The translations under genes were made by a program, and so were the position numbers. DNA of 64,000 bases from contig QNQO01006217.1 in assembly GCA_003290165.1 (NCBI GenBank), forward strand, positions 62,001-126,000, given 5' to 3'. The notes beneath the pieces are model-generated. The model saw only the letters and a program-made list of their open reading frames with translations, was not told the DNA's origin and ran no database searches. The DNA comes from Berberis thunbergii. Lineage: Eukaryota > Streptophyta > Magnoliopsida > Ranunculales > Berberidaceae. Below, piece after piece: positions 1-10,790 of this stretch (its first letter is position 1; every line of letters begins with the position of its first letter).

Positions 1-308
1 AAACTGAAAACATTACAGTAGCAAAATAAGTAACCAAACAATATGCAAATAAAAACACAAGAGCAAAGTTACTGCCGGTAGCAATAAAGTCTCCCTTGTT
101 TGCTACCCAAAAACCAACTACCAAGCTCCTTGCTGCCTAGATCGTCTGCCCAAATGCATCAAGAAACTTCATCATCCAGCACCAAGAATAGCACCGTCCA
201 GCACCAAGGGCTGCACCGTCCAGCTTCATTAATTGCAGGCATTTTCCAGCTCCATTGCAAGCACCGTCCAGCTCCATTATATCTCCAATTCAACTCCTTA
301 GCAGCTAC
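1..308 (-). repeat. 3' untranslated part of the minus-strand LINE
   Basis: This stretch lies downstream of the LINE ORF2 stop. It carries no credible gene. A short unit, GCACCGTCCAGC on the plus strand, recurs three times between about 189 and 275. No terminal poly(A) (poly(T) on plus) is seen, so the LINE 3' end and its target duplication probably lie left of the window. Confidence 0.5.
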
Positions 309-2067
309 CTAATGCCTCAAAAAAAATTTCCTTATTTCTCCCAAGTAACTATCATCTATACATGCGGATATAGGTAGATTTGAATCTTCAAATTCCTTAC
401 TGATCCCATCCTTTTGCGTTTTATTTACTAAAGTGTCCGCCATTGTAGTTGCTTCCCTGAAAATGTGTTTAATACCTATCACCATATCGTTAGCCAGCTT
501 TTTGATCTCCCTCCAATTATTTTCAAGCGACCAAAGAATTTTGTAAGCTTCATAGAGCCATCCACGAACAAGCTCCGAATTCGTTTGGATAATCACCTTC
601 CAAAAACCCAACCTAATACATAGTCGAACTACTTCAAGAATCGCTAAAACCTCTGCTTTATTATTAGTACCTGAGCCAAAAACAATTTGATTCGCCGCGA
701 TGCATTTACCCTATCATCTCTAACAATGATACTACCTGTAGCTTTATTCAATCTAGAAGACCAATCAACATTAATGACAACAAAGCTTTCCGGAGGAAAA
801 GTCCAGTACACAATCCTGCTTCCCCTATTATTTATCGTTACAATGTTGAACCCCAAAGCCTTAAAAGGTTCCTTATTAGCACTTGTGCGCTTGGGACTAG
901 CGAAAGAATTAGCCATCCGCAGTCCCCTTCTGACAAGAAGAATTACTGCCAAAGCATTTGGTTTGTCACTTTCATAAACACATTTACAACGTTGCTTCCA
1001 TAATTCCAATAAGATAAATATAGGAGCCAAATAATAAAGCATACATACTTGCGTGCTCAAATTAGCTATCCGGAACCAAACCTTCAGAATGGTTGAGATC
1101 TCCGTCGGTCTTCTCAAATGGATGTCAAAATGCCTCCATACAGCCGAAGCCATTTTACCTTCTAAAAATAAGTGTTTCAAAGACTCAAAATTCGGATTAT
1201 CGCAACACGAGCATCTCGAGGCTAGACCGATTCCACACCTATGCAACTCCCCATCTACAAGGACACCTTTCCTCAACAATTTCCACACAAAAACTGAAAT
1301 TCTAGTGAGAAGTAATGGTTGCCAAATCTTCTTAAATGAATCTACTTCAATAGCTCTTACTTGTGACAGCTCATAGGCAGAACGAGTGCTTAATATACCA
1401 TCTGCATCCGGGGTCCACACACAAGAGTCCTCCCTCTGCTCACTACCTTGGATTCTCTAAGCAGTGGGGCAACCATTATGAAATCCACATCCTTAACTTC
1501 CTTAACCGTAGGCCACTTGTCTAAAATAACCAACTCCTCTGGTTTCCTGAAAATTGCCATATCATTCCAGTTATTTTCAAAGAAACTAGAATTACCATGG
1601 CCAATACGCCAAACATAGTTTCCAAAAAAAATTGACCTAACTTTCATAACCTCCTACATAAATGGCGACGCGCTTCTTTTCTCTTTCTGACCCATCAATG
1701 GAACCTCTGCTTTCCAATATTTGCATCTCATAAAACTAGCCCACGACTTTGAGTAAAGAAGATACCACAAAGCTTTCAAACGAAAAGCTTGAATGACCGA
1801 CAAAAGATTCTGGACGCCCAGCTCGCCTTCATCCAGAGGTAAACAAATTTTTCCCCAAACAACCCATTTTTTCAGTCTACTTTCACAGTCCCCCCAGAAA
1901 AAATTCCCCAATAATTTCTTAATCCTCTTAAGGATCTTATGAGGAACACACATAACACTAATCGTATAAACATGGATAGAACTTAGAACATGCTTAATTA
2001 AGATCAATGAGTTCAGGAGATAGAAGTTTCGCCTTCCACCAATTTATTCTTTTTTGAATTTTTGTGA
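309..2067 (-). pseudogene. LINE ORF2, 3' half: end of reverse transcriptase, zinc-binding region and RNase H-like domain
   Basis: Four minus-strand reading frames follow one another in the order expected for the end of a plant L1-type ORF2. Frame 1654-2007 contains IKKLLGNFFWG and KWVVWGKICLP, typical of the region after the RT palm. Frame 644-1420 has the zinc-binding block with CSCCDNPNFESLKHLFLEG. Frame 309-611 ends with an RNase H-like tail, MADTLVNKTQKDG. Frameshifts and stops separate them, so the copy is dead. The frame continues in sense from the other side of the LTR element at 2073-12569, which shows that both halves are one LINE. Family assignment rests on motif recognition only. 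Confidence 0.85.
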
Positions 2068-2072
2068 CTAAT
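2068..2072. repeat. Target-site duplication CTAAT, left copy
   Basis: CTAAT directly precedes the TG of the left LTR. It is repeated at 12570-12574 directly after the CA of the right LTR. Five bases is the usual duplication length for Ty3/gypsy integrase. Confidence 0.9.
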
Positions 2073-3760
2073 TGATTACGCCCAAACAATACACGCGGTC
2101 AATTGCAGTAAAGAATGGGGTGTCGATCCCACGAGGAAAAACGATCTACAAAATAAGGTTAAGGAAAACAAACTATGCAAAACTAAAGTTAATAAATTCT
2201 AACAAATTTAAAATACGAAATTGAATTTAATTTAATGAAAATTAAGTTTAGAAAAATCACAAGGTTCCAAGAATCCCTCCTAGACTTCACGCGTCAACTA
2301 GTATTGATTCGCTATGATGACTCAACTACGTGTTTCACATCCCAAACGACGTAATCGAAAAAATAATCTTTTAATCATTAATGTATCCTAATGTAAATGA
2401 ATTTAAGATTTCACTTCTTCTAAGAAAAGCACAAAGGTTTGTCATATGTGATATCCTAAACTTACGATATATTCGGAGACAATACCGTAATAAATGACGA
2501 TCACATATAACTAACCTACCGGAATCAATTAATTCTTAAACATTCCACACATAAGAAAAGCGGGACTAAGCTTATATGGAGAAGAAAAGGTAATCACCGG
2601 AATAAAAATAATCTACAAAGAAATCTATGAAATCCTTCTCACTGAAATAACATAAATTTCTATATTAAATAAAAGTGATAATCATTAAACATCATTATTC
2701 ATCGTGAAAACTTAAAGCGAATCAAATGCTAATTTAGTGCGTTACATCTAGGAGTTCACCTCTTCACCTTTCGTGGGGTTTAGTGACTCATGGTGGTGGT
2801 GGTCACAGCATCACTGGAGGGGGAATCCATCACTTCCTGTACGCGCACAAATCCCAAGAAAAATAGCTGAATTTGCTCTGTGGTGGCTCTTACAAGTTCT
2901 TGGGGTGGCAATAGCTAAAACTGTTTTTCAGTTTTGAAAAACAATTTTCTCCCGCCGAATTCGCGCTCTGCTGCTCCTTCGTCTTCTCCAGCGTGACGCG
3001 ACCTGTTCCGCCGCTGTTCTCCGCTCCTCGCGAGCTTCCTCTCCTCCCAATCGGCTGTTGTACCTGCAAGAACAAAGAAAGAGGGTGAGGAACTGTCACG
3101 CCCCGATTTTCGAAGGAAACGAAAATCCCAAAAAGCCACGTAGGATTATCCGTTTCCCCCAAAACTCGGGACGTGAGAATTCAATAGCAATAGAAACAAA
3201 TAGCAGCATGAACTAAACATCTGAAACAAATAAAATCTAACCCGGAGAAGACTGGCGTGGCTAGCTCACTAGCGGAACTCCAATAATGCAGCTCAAAATC
3301 TCTAAACCTAAAATGACTACTCGGCTACATCCAAAAGGAATGTACCCAAGAAGCAAAAGCTCACTCGGGTCAGCAATAAAGCTGGTGTGAGAAATCTTCA
3401 TTCCAAAATCAATAAATCCGTACATGACAACATTAAAATAAACCAACCAATAAATGACCACACCATCAGGTAGTTCCTCGATGAGGCAATGGTGTTATCA
3501 TCCTAATAAATAAACATGCATTATTTATTACTAATAAATAAAGTTTATGAGTTATCAATCCTCATAAATGCAACAACCATACAATTCACTCATATTAGAC
3601 TATTATTGAAATATTAAACACAACACATTCTTCTACCCTTAAGAAGACATGTAGTTCTCATTTAATGGTTGAATGAGCATTTAGTTTCTTCCTTTAAGGT
3701 AATCATGCACATACACAAAAATAAATCTCGCTTCTTTTCCACAATCACACTCTCCTCCTG

Positions 3761-4063
3761 TGCCGAACACACCTCACCCAAGTGTGCCTCCCTTGCCTTC
3801 GAAACCACTCGGAGCGTACATGTTCCAAGTGGGGTGCCACCTCGAGGAACATGTCATCTCACCCGAAGTTCGATCCATGGCAAGCATTCTTCCTAAATCT
3901 ACACGTACAACCGAACACACATGGAACGGTGCACCGAACACACCTCACCCAAGTGTGTCGCCCTTGCCATCGAAACCATTCGGAGCGTACATGTTCCAAG
4001 TGGGGTGCCACCTCGAGGAACATGTCATCTCACCCGAAGGTCGATCACTGGCAAGTACACTGA
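3761..4063. repeat. Two tandem copies of a 170-bp unit
   Basis: CCGAACACACCTCACCCAAG starts near 3763 and again near 3933. The following bases, including CGGAGCGTACATGTTCCAAG and CACCTCGAGGAACATG, repeat with few changes, giving a period of 170 bases. The frames open across it are by-products of the repetition. Confidence 0.85.
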
Positions 4064-5200
4064 TATGCAAGCAAGTTTGCATACCCAATAATATCACAAG
4101 TATACAAGCAAGTCTGTATACTAAAATTTCTTTTCTTTTCACAATTTTTTTTTTTTTTTGGAGTTGTGGAAAAGAGCATAAAAATAAATAAATCCTCAAA
4201 ACTCTTTTATGGTGACGCTTTGTCAACCATAAATAAATCAATCACAGTATCCACCATTCTTTTGGGGAAAAGTAATATTTGACACATTGCCAGTTCACAT
4301 ATTTCATCTCTTTGCATCATATGAAAACAATGTGCACACCAATCCACATAACAATGCAAATACTTAAGCTAAAACAAGTGCTCAGTTGAATTCCATCCAA
4401 TATCTAATATTTATTTAATAAAATATAAATTGGCTGGAATGCGAGTGCAACCCATAGAATCATGTAGTGAAAGGAACTACTTATATCAAATTATGTTCAC
4501 TAGTTATTCATGCATATATAATATGCTAGATTATAGTATAACACTGAACCATGTAATAAGTAGCAAAATTCAACATATATGATCACCAGTCCACAAAAGA
4601 TTACTTTAAAAAAAAGTTATTCTAAACTTGTCTTGAGTTGAATTGCAAACCAACTAGTGGTTTAAACCAATGAACTTAAGCTCTATCCCCTGATCCAATC
4701 TAAATGATGAGGGGGTTCATCATGTATAACTTAACAGATGTAACTAAATCCAAAAATGACTATCTGTTTGTCCCTTTTGATTGTACATATAGACTACTAA
4801 ATAAACAGTCAAACTTATATATTCACAACCAATTTCATAACTTTCAAAACCCCAAATTATTTCATCAACACTCACAACTACACCATCCTAATGTGACATC
4901 CCACAGACTCAATGCTTATATCTCAAATACTAAAAAAAAGTAAGTAAAGTTACAAGCACAAATGCAAATTCTGTCCTAGAGTTGTTACACATCCAAGCAA
5001 TAAGTGCTAAAGACAGAAATAATACATTGCTTAAACATCATAAACAAATACCAAAAAACACATAACCAATTACCAAATAAACAAACAATGGTTTGTGAAT
5101 ATTTCTTCACAAAGATCAAATTGAGAGAGACTTCATAAAAAAATACTGAAAGGGGTAAAAGAAAACTCACAGTAAAAGAGAAAGAATGAAGAAAACTCAC

Positions 5201-5476
5201 TTGACGAAATCACCAACATCTTCCCAACATACAACTTCACATTGTTTTCTCATGTCTGGTAGTTCATCCCAGTATATATAATTCTCAAGTCCATAAGGAT
5301 CTGCTGCTGCTAGCAGATGCTGCGACATCAGTGTGACATCCCATTTCATCAGCAAGTATCCCTTGATTTCTTTTCTCAATGTCTCTAAATCAATCTCTCT
5401 GTCTCGTATCAGAAGAATCCATTGATCATCTTCGCCTTTTCTGCCCTTTGATTTCCCAACTTTGATCCACTGCTCT
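5201..5476 (-). pseudogene. Captured exon c of an unidentified host gene (92 codons)
   Basis: On the minus strand a TATATGCAG acceptor is followed by 276 bases of open frame and a GTGAGT donor. The peptide includes KVGKSKGRKGEDDQW, LLIRDREIDLETLRKEIKGY, ADPYGLENYIYWDELPDM and CEVVCWEDVGDFVK. Its composition is that of a normal cytosolic protein and unlike any retroelement protein. I do not recognise the family. The exact splice borders and intact frame suggest a recently captured genomic copy with introns. Confidence 0.6.
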
Positions 5477-5608
5477 CTGCATATAAAGGAAACCCCAGTT
5501 GACCCGATTCGCAGTCTTCCTCAACACGGGTACAGAGTATGTAGCCTATATAAAATTGAGTTTAACCAAACATCTGTCAAAACTCCAATTCAATCCATGT
5601 TTAGAATG

Positions 5609-5811
5609 TCAGTTTTCCATGGCAGACTTTTTCTCCTCTCTGCCATTCTCCATATCTTTCATTTGGGCATATCGATACAGCTTCTCATTGAAGATCACTT
5701 GTGGGTCCTTCCCCTTTAAAATGCCATCATCGCCATATGCATCTTTCAAGGAGACAACCCAATTCATCTCAGTTCCAGCCAACACTATGAGCCCCACATC
5801 CAGTGATGACT
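5609..5811 (-). pseudogene. Captured exon b of the same unidentified host gene
   Basis: A CTGAG acceptor is followed by an open frame that reads SSLDVGLIVLAGTEMNW, VSLKDAYGDDGILKGKDPQ and VIFNEKLYRYAQMKDMENG before a TGA at 5609-5611. It joins in phase to exon a if the donor at 5898/5899 is used. No clear GT donor is seen before the TGA, so the 3' border is damaged or the frame is broken there. Function unknown. Confidence 0.55.
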
Positions 5812-5898
5812 CTCAGAAAATGCACAGAATGTATATAGGTAGTAAACAAAAGAATGTGAACTTTCAAAAGCCTAATTGCTTGTTTTACATGTTGCCAC

Positions 5899-6010
5899 CT
5901 TCAAAAGGAACATCACTGGATGATGGTTGCACCATCTCCGGCTTAACAACTTCTAGTTCTAAAAGGGAATTATCACCATTCAAATGATCCTTTAGTTCAT
6001 TCTTTTCATT
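5899..6010 (-). pseudogene. Captured exon a of the same unidentified host gene
   Basis: The minus-strand frame begins right at the insertion border with NEKNELKDHLNGDNSLLELE. It continues through VVKPEMVQPSSSDVPFE to a GAAG/GTGGCA donor. The frame happens to be in phase with a compositional frame in the flanking LTR. The exon therefore seems cut by the insertion event and its upstream part is missing. Confidence 0.5.
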
Positions 6011-6833
6011 AACGAGAGGTGGAAGCAAAACAGGGAGCGCCTCCCTGTCGCGTGCTCTATTCACAGCGGTGATAGTGGTGGTTGTGTGGTCTGTTTCGGC
6101 GGTGGTCGACAGAGAGAGAGAAGTGGAGGAGGGAGAGACCGTGGAGAAGAGAGAAAATGGAACGAGGGCGAGGAACAGGGAGGTGCCCTGTTTCGCGGCG
6201 GTGTTGTGCACGCGGTGGTGGTAGATGGTGTTTGAGTGATGGTGGCTATGAGAGAGATGGAGGGAGATGGTGGTGGCGGCTGTGTTCTGGACAGAGAGGA
6301 TTGTGGCGAGGTGAGGGTGGCGAGGTCGATGTTTGTATTGTGAAACAGGGTGGTTAGTGACGGTGGCGAGGACGGTGGCTGGTTAGTGGCGCGAGACACA
6401 GGGCTCTGCCTTGGTGGAGGTGGAGATGGTGGCTGGAAAAGAGAGGATGACCAGAAAAATGTGGAAGAGAGAAGAGTTCAAAGAGAAGGCAATAGAGAAA
6501 CCTAAATAGGGTTTCCCTATTTCCTTGTTAGGCTGGGTTTAGGATTCTAGCTTTCTGGGCTTGGGCTTGGGCTTGGGCTTGGGCTTGGTTAAAGTAAGTG
6601 GACCATGCTTATTCGGGTTAGGCTTAGACGTGTGAACCACTCTTTTGTACCACCGCTAGAATCGACAAATTAATCATTTTCTCAAATTTGTCGCCTTAAT
6701 GCACTTTTATCGTTCACGCGCGCAGATTCCTACAAAAACATAAAAATTGAAATAATTAGAATAAAATATATTAATTGAAGCACTAACATATATAAATTAA
6801 GGGTCATAATTTGTAATAATTACGTGTATATCA

Positions 6834-6850
6834 AATACCCCCAAACCTAT
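6834..6850 (-). other. Polypurine tract of the Athila-like element
   Basis: The minus strand reads GGTTTGGGGGTATT directly before the TG of the 3' LTR. This is the expected plus-strand primer position. Confidence 0.75.
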
Positions 6851-9096
6851 ATTTTGCTAGTCCTCGAGCAAAACAAAATAATGAATAAAATCCTAACTCA
6901 CTTTCGTAGGAATCACGGTTGCACTTACCTTAACGTGCAACAAGGCTTTAAACCTCTAGATTACCTCTAGAGGACGAGTTATAGTCTCGTGAGGGTTTCC
7001 AGAAATGCTACCCCCAAACATTACTGACTCAATAAAACAAAATCTATTTTCTAAAAACATAATGCAAACACGTGAGCATTCTTCTTTATTTTCCTTAGAG
7101 TAATTTTCTAATTGCTTAGCATTCGAGAAAAACAACAAACTAAAACTGTCACAAAAGTATATCAATAGAGTACAATAATTTAATAGTATCTAAAGGTTAA
7201 ATGAATTTCATAATCATTCTCAACTCGAAGTGTGTGTGTGAGGAGCCTTATCAACATAACTCTTCATCTCATAGTAAAGATGTGACAAGAAAACCTTTAG
7301 AAAAAACGTTTCGACTACAATTCTCTCATGTCGCTCAGAAATGAAACGCTCAGAGATTAGGCACTCAGTTTATATGTGAGGAAAAGAATATATTATGGAA
7401 AATGCAAACGTCTCACATATAATTATCATGAAAAACGGAATTTTCAAATAGTGAAATGAATATGATCTCATGGACCGGAATATTGATTACTTTTGAGAAT
7501 GTTGAATCAAACACCATAGTTCTTGCCTATTCAATCTCCACATCTATTAAGCTAACTTTCACTTAAGATCAATCAGGTCTTTACTAGGTTGTATTGGGGC
7601 TTGGATTATGGCAAACAATAATGGACAAAAAGGATACATAGATTTTCTGAGAATGGATACACCCTTGAATAAAACATAGGGCATTGAAGAGCAAATCAAT
7701 GTTGTACACCATTAACTTTTTCTTCATTATTTTCTTCTTCAATCACTTTTTTTTTTTTTTTGAAATGCTTTTCCCCATTGATACAATCCAACACTTTTAC
7801 TTCGAGGGCGCATGAAATATCTTTTATTTTTATTTTTATTTGCCCATTCCATAAATATATCTCACCGGATACATTCTCAGAAAATTGGGTAAGGATAAAA
7901 TAATAGAGGTATTACTCCTTGATTGGAGTAGGTATTGGGAATGGGGGTCACAAAGAAAAGACTATCTAAAGGCTCAAAGGGCTGCAAATGGATATTTATT
8001 ATTGGGTAGGCTAAAAAGCTAAAAATGGTTTAAGGAAAGAAATGCCTATATCACTTCATAAGTTCTAGTTAGTACTAGGACATCTCAATTAAATAAAGCA
8101 AAAAGTTCTAGTGTAAAGATTCAATTTTTATGTCATTCTTAAAGCAATCAATAAGAAAATCAAGAATAATGAGATCATCAACAAAATAATGCGGACTCAA
8201 GAAAAATCAGAGTGTAATTAATAACCCTCAAGAAATAAAGAATGGCTCAAAACTCACAAGGGTTAAGTCTCCACTATTATTCTAAGGTTTTCTAGTTCAA
8301 TACATCACTAATCAACTTCAAATCATGTTGACTTGGCTTATAGTGCATGAATAGTCGAGTTGAAAAGTCTCACGAAATACATCTAACATAAGGATACTAT
8401 CAAATATCATGTTTTCCACTAATATAACTATGTGACACGTGCTAGTATGTGTTTTCTCAAAATTAAAGGCAACAAAAATATTTTCTAAAAAAAAAAAAAA
8501 ACTCAAAACCTCTTTTTTTATATATATATATTCACCAAGAGTTCGGATTTCAAATGCATTTTCAAGAAGATTTTACACAATTACCATAATCATCTAAGTG
8601 TTCAATGGAGATTGAGTAGAACACAAAAATGACTCGGTTTTAAATACGTTTTAAACTCAAAGATTTTTGAAAAATTTCTGAAAAAAAAATCTAATAAACC
8701 ACACCCCCAAACCTAAATCAAACATTGTCCCCAATGTATAAAATAATAATCATGACAAATCAAGGCAAAAGAAAATAGGAGGGTTAGAGTGATATTACCA
8801 TGGTGAAGCTTTTTACCACTTTCGATGAAAGCTTCCACCAATGAATGGTCAGAAACATAAGAATCATGGAGTTTTCATTAGAAATTGATAAAATGCAGAC
8901 CCGACATTAACAAAGAAAACAAAAAAGAAGCAAGTTGTAAATCAAAACTGTTATGGAGCTAACGAGTATGAGTAAAACACAACTAAATAGGGTACTTGAA
9001 AATCAATCCAAACTAACAGCAAAGACACACAACTAAGGCTAGGCTTCCTCCTAGGAGCGCTTGGTTTAACGTCGTCAGCCCGACATATATTCTCCC
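6851..9096 (-). other. Non-coding internal region of the Athila-like element
   Basis: The 2.2 kb between gag and the 3' LTR holds no frame longer than about 70 codons and no recognisable pol domain. It is AT-rich with poly(T) at 7746-7760 and AT runs at 8515-8530. In an autonomous relative this position would hold pol, so the content has been replaced or has decayed beyond recognition. Confidence 0.7.
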
Positions 9097-10575
9097 TCAT
9101 GAAAGATATACTATGAAGTGATGAGGAAGAACATAGGGAACATTCACCTCCAAACCTAGTCTATGATATAAATGAGTTAAAAGGGTGAAGGAATCGTATA
9201 CCAACAACCTGAAAAGTTGAGGATCAATCCATTCAAAGATAGCGACCACCTGATGTTTCTTCTTGATAGTGCATAGATCCTTGATGACCCTCGCATAAGT
9301 TGGTACCTGTTTAAACACATGTGGCAAAGGCAAGTTAATTTTAACCTGGTTCAAGTGTTCTAGAATCTCACCATACATTTTTGATTTCTTTCCAGTAGGT
9401 CGTAGTGCTTGAGGAAAATGAACTGAAACTGGAATGGTCTTGTTGGGCTCATCCTCAGGGATGCTCTCCTTTGCACTTGGCGAGTTGCCGATAGTCGTGG
9501 ACGAGCTTGACCCATCTAAGATCTTACCACTCTGAGTGGCGATGGCATTAACCTCTTTGACATTCTGAGAGTCTGAAGTAGAGGTTTGTGCCATAAGTTG
9601 GCCCTTCGGATTTGCTTGAGGTTGTGATGTAAATTGGCCCTGAGCTTGTACTGTTAATGAACTTGTCAGCCTTGTTATCTGGCTTCTGATCTCCTTGTTC
9701 TCTTCTGCCAATTGTGTCAATGCAACCTCAATTTTTTGATTAGTTTTACCTTGTGCCTCTATAAATGCATGTAATGTGTCTGATAAGGAACTTGTGTTAG
9801 ATTGTGCATTGTATGGAGGTGCAGGGTATGACCTAGGTGGTTGTGCCTGTGAGTGTGTAGGTTGGTCTGCCTCAGACCTCCAGCTAAAGTTAAGGTGATC
9901 TCTCCAGCCAGAATTGTAAGTGTTAGAGAATGGTGAGTAAGACTTCTTGTACATCCCTAAGGCGTTACATTGTTCCTCATAAACCCCTCTCATCTCAGTG
10001 AAGGTTGGGCAATCCTGTGCGTAGTGTTTAACTCCCCTGCATATAAAACAGGCGTCCTGTAGCTCAACTCTGGCAATAGTATGTGTGGGCCTACCATCCT
10101 TGGTCTTAAGTGCCTCTAACTCCCTAGTTACTCTATCCAGTTGGGCTCTAAGGCTATCCTCTTCCCTAAGTTGGTAAACTTCAGCTGAGCGTGGTCTATC
10201 TGTGCTCTTAGTAGCACTTGGACCAGTCCAAGTATGAGCCTTTTCAGCCAAGTCATTCAGGTACTCAATGACCTCGTCAGGGTCCTTTTGCAAAAACTCT
10301 CCATTACACATCATCTCAAGGAACTGACGTTCTCTACTGGTGAGCCCCTCATAAAAGTAACTGACTAGGCGCCAACTTTCATACCCATGGTGTGGGCATG
10401 TATTCAAAAGATCCTTGAACCTTTCACATACTTGATATAGTGTCTCGCTATTCTTTTGGGTGAAGGTAGAAATCTGTCTCTTTAGACCGTTGGTTTTGTG
10501 GTGAGGAAAGTATTTATTACAAAATGTTTGGGTCATCTCCTCCCACGAACCTAAGTGGTCTCTGTTCCAACTCAC
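9097..10575 (-). CDS. Gag protein of the Athila-like element, N-terminally truncated
   Basis: This is a 492-codon open frame. The first part, LGSWEEMTQTFCNKYFPHH followed by LYQVCERFKDLLNTCPHHG and SYFYEGLTSRERQFLEM, is the retrotransposon gag domain that forms the capsid shell. A CX2CX4HX4C zinc knuckle, CFICRGVKHYAQDC, lies near residues 176-189 and would bind RNA. A Gln-rich linker follows. The tail has VPTYARVIKDLCTIKKKHQ, normally found just before the protease, after which the sequence stops matching and ends. No ATG opens the frame: it runs in from a GTG, and the upstream DNA is simple AT-rich sequence. The usual N-terminus therefore seems lost. Confidence 0.85.
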   Translation of the reverse strand: MSWNRDHLGSWEEMTQTFCNKYFPHHKTNGLKRQISTFTQKNSETLYQVCERFKDLLNTCPHHGYESWRLVSYFYEGLTSRERQFLEMMCNGEFLQKDPDEVIEYLNDLAEKAHTWTGPSATKSTDRPRSAEVYQLREEDSLRAQLDRVTRELEALKTKDGRPTHTIARVELQDACFICRGVKHYAQDCPTFTEMRGVYEEQCNALGMYKKSYSPFSNTYNSGWRDHLNFSWRSEADQPTHSQAQPPRSYPAPPYNAQSNTSSLSDTLHAFIEAQGKTNQKIEVALTQLAEENKEIRSQITRLTSSLTVQAQGQFTSQPQANPKGQLMAQTSTSDSQNVKEVNAIATQSGKILDGSSSSTTIGNSPSAKESIPEDEPNKTIPVSVHFPQALRPTGKKSKMYGEILEHLNQVKINLPLPHVFKQVPTYARVIKDLCTIKKKHQVVAIFEWIDPQLFRLLVYDSFTLLTHLYHRLGLEVNVPYVLPHHFIVYLS

Positions 10576-10599
10576 ACCTCCAATGTTTTTTTTTTGATT

Positions 10600-10715
10600 A
10601 ATTTTAATTTTTTAAATTTTTTTTAGAAATAAAATAAAATAAAATAAAGATAAAGAAAATTAAACTGGACCTAAAACCTAAAAAAATAAAATAAAATAAA
10701 ATAAAATAAAATGAA
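10600..10715. repeat. AT-rich simple sequence with AAAAT repeats
   Basis: Runs of AAAATA/AATAAA units lie between the gag frame and the primer-binding site. They probably replaced the leader or the start of gag. Confidence 0.8.
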
Positions 10716-10767
10716 AAATGAGCAAGAAAGATAATACCCGAAACCTTCTTTGTAGAATGACGCTTGT

Positions 10768-10785
10768 TCCCCGGCAACGGCGCCA
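10768..10785 (-). other. Primer-binding site for tRNA-Asp
   Basis: The plus strand reads TCCCCGGCAACGGCGCCA, identical to the 3' end of plant tRNA-Asp(GTC). The minus strand is therefore complementary to the primer. It lies five bases from the end of the 5' LTR. It is a primer site and not a tRNA gene, since the rest of the cloverleaf is absent. Confidence 0.9.
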
Positions 10786-10790
10786 AAATT

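Larger units (their letters stand above)
3094..6010. mobile_element. 2.9 kb insertion inside the 3' LTR carrying host-gene exon fragments
   Basis: The block is absent from the partner LTR, where GAGGAAC runs directly into AACGAGAGG. It begins TGTCACGCCCC, an LTR-like start, but no matching end, inverted repeats or Helitron-type CTRR end was found. No clear target duplication is visible apart from AAC at each edge, which also occurs twice in the empty partner. It contains a 170-bp tandem repeat (3761-4063) and three exon-like pieces on the minus strand (5201-6010). The class of element is unknown. Confidence 0.75.
2073..6833 (-). repeat. 3' LTR of the Athila-like element, enlarged by a nested insertion
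   Basis: This copy aligns with the partner LTR at 10791-12569 along its whole length except for an extra block at 3094-6010. Without that block it is 1844 bases against 1779 in the partner. Part of the remaining difference is expansion of short repeats, for example more CTTGGG units near 6560 and an extra GAGGGTGGC-type segment near 6315. Point differences are scattered and few. G-rich stretches near 6060-6450 open frames on both strands, but these are compositional and not genes. Confidence 0.88.

Noticed and set aside
100..312. 70-codon plus-strand frame at the left edge
   Set aside because: It has no ATG and overlaps LINE 3' sequence with short repeats.
3094..3700. Solo LTR starting TGTCACGCCCC
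   Set aside because: The start is LTR-like, but no CA end followed by GGAAC, the expected duplication, was found.
3094..6010. Helitron or CACTA element carrying the captured exons
   Set aside because: No TC start with CTRR end and no CACTA termini were seen at the borders, so the class is left open.
6061..6399. Overlapping long frames on both strands in the LTR, repeated at 11584-12150
   Set aside because: They lie in a G-rich/C-rich LTR segment, are open on both strands and have no domain; they are compositional.
10768..10785. tRNA-Asp gene
   Set aside because: Only the 18 3'-terminal bases match; position beside the LTR shows a retrotransposon primer-binding site.
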